DNA of 7,851 nt from CAYZZA01 sp964482685 (GCA_964482685.1 CAYZZA010000054.1:1-7851); one strand, 5' to 3'. Positions 1 to 5,562 are shown, counted from the first letter of the stretch. Notes: generated from the sequence alone by a model not told the origin. Made by a program: numbers and translations.

Positions 1-885
1 CTTTTCAAATATTTTTAGTTGGTTTTCTGGTTTGATGCCGATTCCTGTATCACTCACCTCAACTGCAACATGATCAGGGAACAAATACGTACGCACTGTA
101 ATCGTTCCAGAAGGATAATTGTACTTGATTGCATTATCAAATAAATTGAGCCAAACTTGGTACAGAAGTTCTTTGTTTCCAGAATATACGATATTTTCTA
201 AATTAATGTCTAACTCAAGTTCTTTTGCTTCCCATTTAGGTTGCAAAAACAATAAACTTTCACGAATTTGTTCATCTAAGCGAAATGCCTCTTTTTTGTA
301 CCCCAATGTTTGCGTTTCTAGCTTGGTTAATTGAAGAATGGTGTCGGTTAAATGAGCCAGTTTTTGATTGCTTTCATAAATACGTTTGTAGTAGGTAGAC
401 CGCTCTTCTTCTGATAAAGAGTCTTTTTGAAGCAATTGGATATACCCTTGGGTCATCGCAATAGGTGTTTTGAATTCATGGGAGACGTGGGAAATAAAAT
501 CATTACGTAATGTGTCAATGCCATCCAATTCTTTAACCATAATATTGAAATCAGAGTACAGCTCTTGCACTTCCCCTGCTGCTTTTTCTTCTTTGATTTG
601 AACACTAAAATCTCCTTGTGCGACTCGCTTCATGCTTTTGCGAAGCTCCATAATCGGTTGCAAAAACTTTTTTCCTACAATAGAAGAAATCACACTACTG
701 ATTACCGCCAAAAAAAACGCGATAAACAAAATCAAATACACAGTGCCGCGTTCTTTTGGAAAAACATCAAAATAAGTGGCGGTTAGCAAAATTATAGCGA
801 CACCCAGTGCCGAAACTAGGATTAACCCAAAGACAACTAGCGAAAAATACAGCCAAACATTTGACTTTATTTTATCCTTCACCAT
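1..885 (-). CDS. Sensor histidine kinase of a two-component system (3' end cut by window edge)
   Basis: Membrane sensor kinase that autophosphorylates on His and passes the phosphate to the response regulator encoded just upstream. I translated it by hand from the ATG at 885 and the frame stays open for 295 codons to the window edge. Two hydrophobic segments (about residues 11-38 and 48-70) are separated by only about 10 polar residues. A HAMP-like linker follows (about 71-122), then the HisKA dimerisation helix with the phospho-acceptor motif SHEFKTP (His136). The N box is WLNLFDNAIKYN (246-257) and the G1 box DTGIGI (279-284). The sequence stops at KIFEK, the start of the F box, so the rest of the ATPase domain lies outside the window. 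The start overlaps the regulator stop by 14 bases with only a weak GGTGA ribosome binding site, which suggests translational coupling. The signal sensed is unknown. Family assignment is secure. Confidence 0.95.
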   Translation of the reverse strand, partial: MVKDKIKSNVWLYFSLVVFGLILVSALGVAIILLTATYFDVFPKERGTVYLILFIAFFLAVISSVISSIVGKKFLQPIMELRKSMKRVAQGDFSVQIKEEKAAGEVQELYSDFNIMVKELDGIDTLRNDFISHVSHEFKTPIAMTQGYIQLLQKDSLSEEERSTYYKRIYESNQKLAHLTDTILQLTKLETQTLGYKKEAFRLDEQIRESLLFLQPKWEAKELELDINLENIVYSGNKELLYQVWLNLFDNAIKYNYPSGTITVRTYLFPDHVAVEVSDTGIGIKPENQLKIFEK

Positions 886-1552
886 TGATCACCGCTTTAT
901 AGCCTAACCCTCTCACGGTCACAATCTGAAAATCTGGATTAGTGTGTACTTTCTCACGCAGCCTCTTGATGTGAACGTCTACGGTTCTTTCATCTGAATC
1001 CGAGTCATACCCCCAAATGTTATCCATCAATTGCTGTCTTGTAAAGATTTTATTGGGATAAGCCAATAGCGTGTACACTAGTTGGAATTCTTTCTGTGGA
1101 CATTCGAACGTGTGACCGTCTCTTTGGATCGTCAAGGTTTCTTGATTCAAGATTGTCTCTCCGACTGTAAGTTGATTGTCATGAACGATTTTAGCTCTTC
1201 GCAACAAGGCTTGAACCCGTAGCAGCATTTCATGGACATCAATCGGTTTGACCATATAATCATCAATTCCAATACGAAAGCCTTTTTTCTTATCTTCAAA
1301 AGTATCTCGTGCGGTAATCATTAAGATAGGTGTCTCATCTCCTGATTGACGTACAAGATTTGAAAAATCATACCCATCCATTTCAGGCATCATAATATCG
1401 GTAATGATTAAGTCGATTTTAGTCGTGTCTAGTATATCAAGAGCTTTTTTGCCATTTTTTGCTGAAAACACAGTGAAATTAAATGAACTCAAAAAAGACT
1501 CATACACATTTAACAAATGAAGATCGTCTTCAATAACTAGTATATGTGTCAT
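872..1552 (-). CDS. OmpR/PhoB-family response regulator
   Basis: DNA-binding response regulator of 226 aa, partner of the overlapping histidine kinase. The receiver domain (about 1-115) shows the acidic pair at residues 9-10, the phospho-acceptor Asp52 in TDIMMPEMDG, Thr80 in MITA and Lys102 in YMVKPID. The C-terminal winged-helix domain (about 125-222) carries the recognition-helix stretch TVDVHIKRLREK and the wing ending GLGYKAV, both typical of the OmpR/PhoB class. I chose the ATG at 1552. An in-frame GTG at 1564 would add four residues, but the AAGGAG ribosome binding site (1565-1570) directly abuts that codon, whereas it sits 11 bases before the ATG. The length is normal for the family. 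The regulon cannot be deduced; the pair does not sit next to an obvious target such as an ABC exporter within the window. Confidence 0.95.
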   Translation of the reverse strand: MTHILVIEDDLHLLNVYESFLSSFNFTVFSAKNGKKALDILDTTKIDLIITDIMMPEMDGYDFSNLVRQSGDETPILMITARDTFEDKKKGFRIGIDDYMVKPIDVHEMLLRVQALLRRAKIVHDNQLTVGETILNQETLTIQRDGHTFECPQKEFQLVYTLLAYPNKIFTRQQLMDNIWGYDSDSDERTVDVHIKRLREKVHTNPDFQIVTVRGLGYKAVINGEG

Positions 1553-1621
1553 AGTTCCTGTCACTCCTTTTTTTTTGCTTTTTCTGTCTGATTGCCTGTA
1601 CTATATAATCCATTCTTCTCT

Positions 1622-1651
1622 AGTATAAGCACATAAGCAAAAAAGAGTCCA
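1622..1651 (-). promoter_or_regulatory. Predicted sigma-A promoter of the response regulator-kinase operon
   Basis: On the minus strand a -10 hexamer TATACT (1622-1627, 5/6 to consensus) is preceded at 18 bases by TGGACT (1646-1651, 4/6 to TTGACA). Transcription would start near 1615, giving a leader of about 60 bases before the regulator ATG. The position downstream of the transporter-operon terminator means the two-component genes have their own transcript. Prediction from hexamers only. Confidence 0.5.
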
Positions 1652-1746
1652 TCATGAAAAGAGAGAGACAAGTATCTTCTTTTTTAACAATAAACTGACC
1701 GGTAGTATCTACCAAGATAAGGTACCAAAATGAAGAAACATCATCA

Positions 1747-1797
1747 CACTTAAAAAGGTTCCCCAAAACAAACTGTTTTGGGGAACCTTTTTAAGTG
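1747..1797 (-). terminator. Rho-independent terminator of the YeeE/YedE operon, bidirectional in form
   Basis: Perfect inverted repeat of 23 bp (arms 1747-1769 and 1775-1797) with a 5-base loop AAACT. Each arm has an A5 or T5 run flanking a GGTTCCCC/GGGGAACC core, so it reads as a hairpin plus T-tract on both strands. It lies 50 bases past the stop of the second transporter gene. No plus-strand gene leads into it, so its working direction here is the minus strand. Confidence 0.92.
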
Positions 1798-1846
1798 ATT
1801 CGTTTGTATATCTTTAATTCTCCTAGATAGACAATCTATCTAGCGA

Positions 1847-2410
1847 TTAGTTGTTAAGTGAAATGTGATCAGGCATCACATAGGCCAGTCCCATTAAGAC
1901 AAGTCCCATAAATAAAAGACCGCCAAATCCAACTTGAAAAACAGATGGAAATGCATCTGATAAATGAAACAATGTTACATTCCCAAAATTCATCGCTTCA
2001 AACAAACCTGTTTTTTCAATGGTTCCATAGGAGAGTGAGTACGTAAATGCGCCAAGCAAAGCACCAAAGATAACGAATACGGCTTTCTTAAGATCAGCCC
2101 CCCCTGCTCCTGCTACACACGTTCCAGGACATGTGCCTGCCCATCCAAATCCAACCCCAAAGATTAGTCCACCAACCACAACACCTAAGTGTGTCGTTTT
2201 CACACTTAAATGCGAGATATCAAAAATCCCCATAAAACTCGCTGCAGCAACCAAAAGACTAGAAAAGCCAATCGCAAATAAAATAATTTTCATAATTGTC
2301 AAATCTCTTAACGTGAGCATATTTTTTAACTTTGTCGTATTGGTTGCACCAACATAATTCAATGCGAACCCCAAAAAACCACCTAGTAAAATAGCAAGTA
2401 TCAATTCCAT
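1847..2410 (-). CDS. YeeE/YedE-family sulfur-compound transporter, half B
   Basis: Integral membrane protein of 187 aa from the YeeE/YedE family, whose characterised members import thiosulfate through conserved cysteines (TsuA). About five hydrophobic segments are visible (around 3-20, 40-62, 76-98, 109-130 and 158-178). The family signature is GWAGTCPGTCVAGAGG at 89-104, with Cys94 and Cys98. The protein is about half the length of a single-chain YeeE and pairs with the gene immediately upstream. Its ATG shares one base with the upstream stop (TAATG), and its GGAGGA ribosome binding site lies inside the last codons of that gene, so the two are almost certainly translated together. The true substrate (thiosulfate, sulfide-derived sulfur or another compound) cannot be told from sequence. 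No TusA or rhodanese gene is adjacent. Confidence 0.88.
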   Translation of the reverse strand: MELILAILLGGFLGFALNYVGATNTTKLKNMLTLRDLTIMKIILFAIGFSSLLVAAASFMGIFDISHLSVKTTHLGVVVGGLIFGVGFGWAGTCPGTCVAGAGGADLKKAVFVIFGALLGAFTYSLSYGTIEKTGLFEAMNFGNVTLFHLSDAFPSVFQVGFGGLLFMGLVLMGLAYVMPDHISLNN

Positions 2411-3000
2411 TATACATGTCCTCCATTCATTAGATTTTTATTAGAGGTTAGGACAGCAATCGGAATCGCAACAACAAACACAGATGCTGCAAAAACAAAA
2501 CCACTCACGCTACTTTGCATAATCCCACTCATCATGTGACCGCTTGTACATCCACCGGCCATTCGAGCTCCAAATAATAACAAAAAACCAGATACAAAGG
2601 ATGGAAGATAATCTTTTGCTGACAGCTTGGGCTGTACGCTTCTATCTGTGCTTGATTTAGAGGTTGCTTTTCTCGCCAGATTTTTTTTGTTTTTTAGTCG
2701 GTTTTCCACGTATGCACCTGCAGGAATTGCCAAGACAAAAATAAAACTATAGTTCAATGGATTTTTTATACTTTTGGCTAATTTTCCTTCACTTCGATCG
2801 TAATACGCATTCGTACTTTCGTATCCGCTTTCTCGTCCAGCATTCTCTGTAATCACATTCGGATCTACTGCACTATGAACGATTCCGGTTGCGACACTAA
2901 ACTGAGTCGTCACCCCTACCGGTTTCACAAGCAAAACAGCAACAAAAAAAGAAAACCCAAGTATCATTGCTTTTTGCATCCATTTTAAATCTTTTGTCAT
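2410..3000 (-). CDS. YeeE/YedE-family sulfur-compound transporter, half A
   Basis: First gene of the two-gene transporter operon, 196 aa. Hydrophobic segments lie at about 11-30, 83-97, 133-150 and 164-185, which with half B gives about nine, as expected for one complete YeeE-type channel. The signature GARMAGGCTSGH is at 144-155 with Cys151. A long polar stretch (about 40-80) follows the first helix. A lysine/arginine-rich linker (about 100-125) suggests a cytoplasmic loop by the positive-inside rule. The ATG at 3000 follows AAGGAG by 7 bases. Similar split pairs are known in other bacteria (PmpA/PmpB-like, linked to sulfide and thiosulfate handling); direct orthology is inferred, not shown. 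The divergent Crp/Fnr-type gene is the obvious candidate regulator. Confidence 0.88.
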   Translation of the reverse strand: MTKDLKWMQKAMILGFSFFVAVLLVKPVGVTTQFSVATGIVHSAVDPNVITENAGRESGYESTNAYYDRSEGKLAKSIKNPLNYSFIFVLAIPAGAYVENRLKNKKNLARKATSKSSTDRSVQPKLSAKDYLPSFVSGFLLLFGARMAGGCTSGHMMSGIMQSSVSGFVFAASVFVVAIPIAVLTSNKNLMNGGHV

Positions 3001-3018
3001 ACAACCGCTCCTTCAATA

Positions 3019-3056
3019 AATTGTTTTATGATACAATTAAACCTTATCCCTAACTA
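3019..3056. promoter_or_regulatory. Overlapping divergent promoter elements for the transporter operon and the Crp/Fnr gene
   Basis: Minus strand: -10 TATCAT (3028-3033, 5/6) with a poor -35 TAGTTA (3051-3056) at 17 bases, as often seen at activator-dependent promoters. Plus strand: -10 TACAAT (3032-3037, 5/6) with no convincing -35. The two -10 boxes share two bases and lie inside the dyad AATTGT-N8-ACAATT (3019-3038), so polymerase could probably occupy only one direction at a time. The hexamers are seen; their use as promoters is inferred. Confidence 0.45.
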
Positions 3057-3061
3057 GATGT

Positions 3062-3088
3062 CTGTGACAAAGTCACAGTCACTTGTGA
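3062..3088. promoter_or_regulatory. Crp/Fnr-type operator: TGTGA/TCACA half-site array
   Basis: CTGTGAC-AAA-GTCACAG (3062-3078) is a perfect 7-bp dyad. It contains TGTGA (3063-3067) and TCACA (3073-3077), the half-sites typical of Crp-like regulators, spaced by 5 rather than the usual 6 bases. A further TGTGA (3084-3088) follows, so three half-sites recur at 10-11 bp, on one face of the helix. The array ends four bases before the ribosome binding site of the Crp/Fnr gene. It would lie near -49 of the predicted transporter promoter, and downstream of the predicted start of the regulator's own transcript. Activation of the transporter plus self-repression is the natural reading, but this is inference. 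Confidence 0.6.
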
Positions 3089-3105
3089 ACGAAGGAGAAT
3101 CCAGT

Positions 3106-3780
3106 GTGTTAGCAATTGAAGACAGAAAAAAAATCTACAGCGTTCTCACTTTTTTAAAAAAACTCTCGCTTGAAGAACAAGCATCCATTTTGAAACATGT
3201 CAAGAAAATCACGTATCAACAGAATGAAACAATTCATAGTGGCCAACACTCGTGTGAAGGGATTTTGATTGTCAAAAGTGGTTTCTTACGTGCGTATCTT
3301 TTATCAGATGAAGGCAAAGAAGTTAGTCTGTATCGTTTAGAAGAAAATGATTTGTGTGTGTTATCAGCTAGTTGTGCACTAAACAACATCACATTTGACG
3401 TACACGTTGATGCACAAGTAGAAAGTGAGGTCTTAATCGTAGACTTAAAAAGCATCCATAACGTGCAAAAATATCTCCATGTTGAGAATTTTTTGTTGGC
3501 TGAAACTGTTACACGTTTTTCAGATGTCATGTGGACCATAGACAAAATCCTTTTTTTAAAACTAGATCAACGTCTGGGTCACTTTCTTTTAGATGAAATT
3601 GAACGAACAAAAAACAAAACTGTTTTTCAAACACACGAACAACTTGCTCAACATCTAGGTTCTGCAAGAGAAGTAGTGTCTCGTATGCTTCAATATTTTT
3701 CACGTGAAGGCATTGTCTCTGTTTCAAGAGGTGCTATCGAAGTAACCGACGTGGAAGCTTTGAAACAACTTAGTTATTAA
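3106..3780 (+). CDS. Crp/Fnr-family transcriptional regulator, probable sulfur-responsive controller of the YeeE/YedE pair
   Basis: Regulator of 224 aa with an N-terminal cyclic-nucleotide-binding-like beta-roll (about 25-115), a dimerisation helix (about 128-160) and a C-terminal helix-turn-helix. The helix-turn-helix stretch THEQLAQHLGSAREVVSRML (176-195) is a Crp/Fnr recognition helix. It lacks the N-terminal four-cysteine Fe-S cluster of true Fnr. It has Cys84 and Cys90 (LCVLSASC) at the end of the beta-roll, plus Cys50, so a thiol or persulfide switch is possible. I chose GTG 3106 because AAGGAG (3092-3097) sits 8 bases before it. An ATG at 3058 in the same frame has no ribosome binding site and would put the operator inside the coding sequence. 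Divergent placement from the transporter operon points to local control. Confidence 0.88.
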   Translation: MLAIEDRKKIYSVLTFLKKLSLEEQASILKHVKKITYQQNETIHSGQHSCEGILIVKSGFLRAYLLSDEGKEVSLYRLEENDLCVLSASCALNNITFDVHVDAQVESEVLIVDLKSIHNVQKYLHVENFLLAETVTRFSDVMWTIDKILFLKLDQRLGHFLLDEIERTKNKTVFQTHEQLAQHLGSAREVVSRMLQYFSREGIVSVSRGAIEVTDVEALKQLSY

Positions 3781-3802
3781 GGCAAGTATCTTTTTTAATA
3801 AA

Positions 3803-3850
3803 AAAATCTGTTTCGCTTGTGACCTGTAGGTCGCAAGTGAAACAGATTTT
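3803..3850 (+). terminator. Rho-independent terminator after the Crp/Fnr gene
   Basis: Stem of 22 bp (arms 3803-3824 and 3829-3850) with loop TGTA, starting 22 bases after the stop codon. The two imperfections become G-U pairs in plus-strand RNA but C-A mismatches in minus-strand RNA, so the hairpin favours the plus strand. It ends in TTTT, a short T-tract. Confidence 0.85.
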
Positions 3851-4322
3851 CAACATCACCATGGGTAAAAATCTAAGTATTCAATTTTATATTTGAATAT
3901 AGACCCCTGTATTTTGATTGTATTTGAAGAATACTTTCTGTATAAGATACAATCTATGTATCAACCATCTTACTCTATTTTAAAATAGAAGATGGCAGGG
4001 ATAAGCTAAGAAATAGCTATGAAATAGTATATTTGGATAAACGTAGTATACCATATGATACTTACGAATAGTAAGATTCTTCACATTAAATCCGTTTTTT
4101 TTTTCAAATTGTGACAAAAATGCTACAAATGTCACTTTTTTTGTCGTAGTTATTTAAAATAACCGCTTGTCTAGCGGTCATATGAGCTAGTTTTTACTCT
4201 CTTTTATGCCCCACTTGCGTCCTTTTTATCCAACAAAAATACCTCCTGAAAATAAGTTACCTTTTACATCGATCATGTGATATCTTTAAGCATGGATAAA
4301 GAAAAATGAGCGCTTAGAAAGG
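3851..4322. other. Gene-free stretch rich in short dyads
   Basis: No convincing protein gene in 470 AT-rich bases. Visible dyads: TATTCAA-N8-TTGAATA (3878-3899). GATTGTAT (3916-3923) with ATACAATC (3947-3954). CCATCTT and AAGATGG (3965-3995) around the 14-bp palindrome CTATTTTAAAATAG. AGCTA-N5-TAGCT (4004-4018). TGACA/TGTCA arms (4112-4134). ACCGCT-N5-AGCGGT (4162-4178). None matches a riboswitch or RNA family that I recognise. A strong minus-strand ribosome binding site (AGGAGG, 4242-4247) precedes a 9-codon ORF at 4204-4233. The stretch may hold the promoter of the next gene, an untranslated RNA, or decayed sequence. Confidence 0.5.
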
Positions 4323-4676
4323 ATGGGTTACGTGTTTCGGATGGATCCTTATTTAAAAAAGCAAATCAGAGAACAAGCAAAATCGGCTAAATGTACTCCT
4401 GAAGAATATTTTAAAAATATATTGGATACACACAAAAAAAATGTTGCGTTTAAAGAAATTCTCTTGAAAGACCATGAAGGTTTTGCTGAATTTGTAAACG
4501 AGTATACAAAAGCCATTGATTCCTTGTACTTTATGACCCCAACAATAAAAAACACCATTGAAGAACAAGGGTTTGATGAGTCAAGGATGAAAGTGTTTAC
4601 TGAATTGGCTTTTTTCACTGCTCGTGATTCAAATTTATTGCTCCATTTATATAAAGTGTACACAAGCGAAGACTAA
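4323..4676 (+). CDS. Small hypothetical protein with ribbon-helix-helix-like N-terminus
   Basis: Protein of 117 aa that I do not recognise as a named family. The first 35 residues, YVFRMDPYLKKQIREQAK followed by a turn and PEEYFKNIL, have the strand-helix-turn-helix pattern of ribbon-helix-helix (CopG/Arc-like) DNA-binding domains. The remaining 80 residues look alpha-helical and soluble. There is no membrane segment or signal peptide. The start is uncertain. ATG 4323 directly abuts AAAGG (4318-4322) with no spacing. GTG 4332 lies nine bases past AAAGG, and ATG 4341 would remove the putative beta strand. No alternative start exists between the upstream in-frame stop (4287) and 4323. It is a single-gene unit, convergent with the hydrolase gene to its right. 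A role as regulator is only a suggestion. Confidence 0.7.
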   Translation: MGYVFRMDPYLKKQIREQAKSAKCTPEEYFKNILDTHKKNVAFKEILLKDHEGFAEFVNEYTKAIDSLYFMTPTIKNTIEEQGFDESRMKVFTELAFFTARDSNLLLHLYKVYTSED

Positions 4677-4763
4677 AAGTCATTGCATCTCCTCTTAGAA
4701 GATTTTTTGAACTTGTTGGTGTCTTCTTCACTTTCTATAGCAACGCCACTTTTCTAGAAAAAG

Positions 4764-5472
4764 TCACCCTTTTGGATCTTCTTTTAATTGTAATTCTACC
4801 CACAACATATGATGGTCGGACTTCATTTTATTTGCCACTCTGCAACTGCGCCCAAACTCAATGTTTTCTGTAACTAAAATATTGTCCGTGCACAAACTAT
4901 CCCATTCCCCCCTACTTTGATCCCATGTGCCAAAATAAGTACCAAGGTGTCCTTGTAAAGATTTCAGTGGNNNNNNNNNNTATCTCAAAATGAGAGACAT
5001 CACGAATATTAAAATCCCCCAACAATATTTTGTACTCTACTTGATCTTTGTCCATAATTTCTTTGATTTGGTGCAATTGAGCGAGCCGAGTAGAGTTGTC
5101 ATATGCGGCATCTAAGTGTGTTGTATAAAAAGATAGCGTGTGCTTTTTAAAAAACGTGGAAACCTTTAACAGTTTCCGCTGTTCTCCTTTGCCAATCAAG
5201 CTTGTTTCTACTTTATCCAGTAGTCTCATGCCGGATTGAATCGCATTTATCTGTCCCCCATCTGTTTCAACATATGTAAGATGATTTAGCTTATCCGTAC
5301 ATAGCTCATGCAATTTATCGAAGCGGACCTCTTGCAGAGCAACGAGATCTATGTAGTTGGTGTGAATGTAGTCTCGGTACTGAGTATGTTCAATGACGCT
5401 ATGACCAATATTAAACGTTGCAACCCTCAATCGTCCACTCCGGTGGTGCATTGTTCCCCTATTGTTTTTCAC
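4764..5472 (-). CDS. Endonuclease/exonuclease/phosphatase-family hydrolase, interrupted by an assembly gap
   Basis: Metal-dependent hydrolase of the DNase I-like EEP superfamily, which cleaves phosphodiester or phosphomonoester bonds. The substrate is not known. The 164 residues before the gap contain the conserved motifs ATFNIGH (Asn21), ALQEVR (Glu48), TTHLDAA (His119) and GDFNIRD (Asp153, Asn155). The 68 residues after the gap contain TDNILVT and the terminal catalytic SDHH. All active-site motifs are therefore present and in order. The two halves are in different frames only because 10 N lie between them; a true gap of a multiple of three bases restores one ORF. The GTG at 5472 is preceded by AAGGAG at 8 bases. 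There is no signal peptide, so a cytoplasmic enzyme is expected. It starts directly after the stop of a 29-codon ORF (TAAGTG). Confidence 0.85.
4971..4980. other. Assembly gap (10 N) inside the EEP hydrolase gene
   Basis: Ten undetermined bases. Residue DVSHFEI on one side and PLKSLQGH on the other belong to one protein but sit in different frames across a 10-base spacing. Ten is therefore probably a placeholder and the true length should be divisible by three. Confidence 0.95.
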
Positions 5473-5562
5473 TTAATCAACTCCTTCATCGAATAGTTTG
5501 CTCGCTAAAATCTCGTTATTTAAATCAACAGGAAGCAAAATGTTTTTAGATGACTGATGCAT
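5473..5562 (-). CDS. Short ORF of 29 codons abutting the EEP hydrolase gene
   Basis: Starts ATG 5562 and ends with a TAA directly before the hydrolase GTG. It encodes MHQSSKNILLPVDLNNEI and eleven more residues ending FDEGVD. The frame stays open back through a GTG at 5580 to a TAG about 10 bases further on. The ribosome binding site of the hydrolase lies in its last codons, so coupling is possible. Its own GGAG (5575-5578) is 12 bases from the ATG, which is long. It could be a coupled small peptide or the remaining 3' end of a lost upstream gene. No function is recognised. Confidence 0.3.
   Translation of the reverse strand: MHQSSKNILLPVDLNNEILASKLFDEGVD

Noticed and set aside
119..334. Plus-strand ORF of 71 codons
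   Set aside because: Shadow of the histidine kinase, whose minus-strand frame contains all kinase motifs.
565..786. Plus-strand ORF of 73 codons
   Set aside because: Opposite strand of the kinase membrane and HAMP regions; no ribosome binding site or recognisable domain.
1747..1797. Inverted-repeat end of a mobile element
   Set aside because: The perfect dyad has terminator form with T-tracts, and there is no transposase or second copy in the window.
2133..2357. Plus-strand ORF of 74 codons
   Set aside because: Antisense to transporter half B; composition is a mirror of membrane codons.
1847..3000. Selenium transport role for the YeeE/YedE pair
   Set aside because: Some YedE proteins are linked to selenium metabolism, but no SelD, TusA/SirA-like or selenocysteine gene is nearby, so a sulfur compound is the simpler guess.
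3234..3727. Two minus-strand ORFs of 103 and 66 codons
   Set aside because: Antisense to the Crp/Fnr gene, which has clear domains on the plus strand.
3851..4322. Riboswitch or T-box upstream of the small gene
   Set aside because: No T-box sequence or conserved riboswitch core could be recognised among the dyads.
4349..4663. Minus-strand ORFs of 104 and 71 codons
   Set aside because: Antisense to the small plus-strand gene; no ribosome binding site, and cysteine/phenylalanine-rich composition typical of antisense frames.
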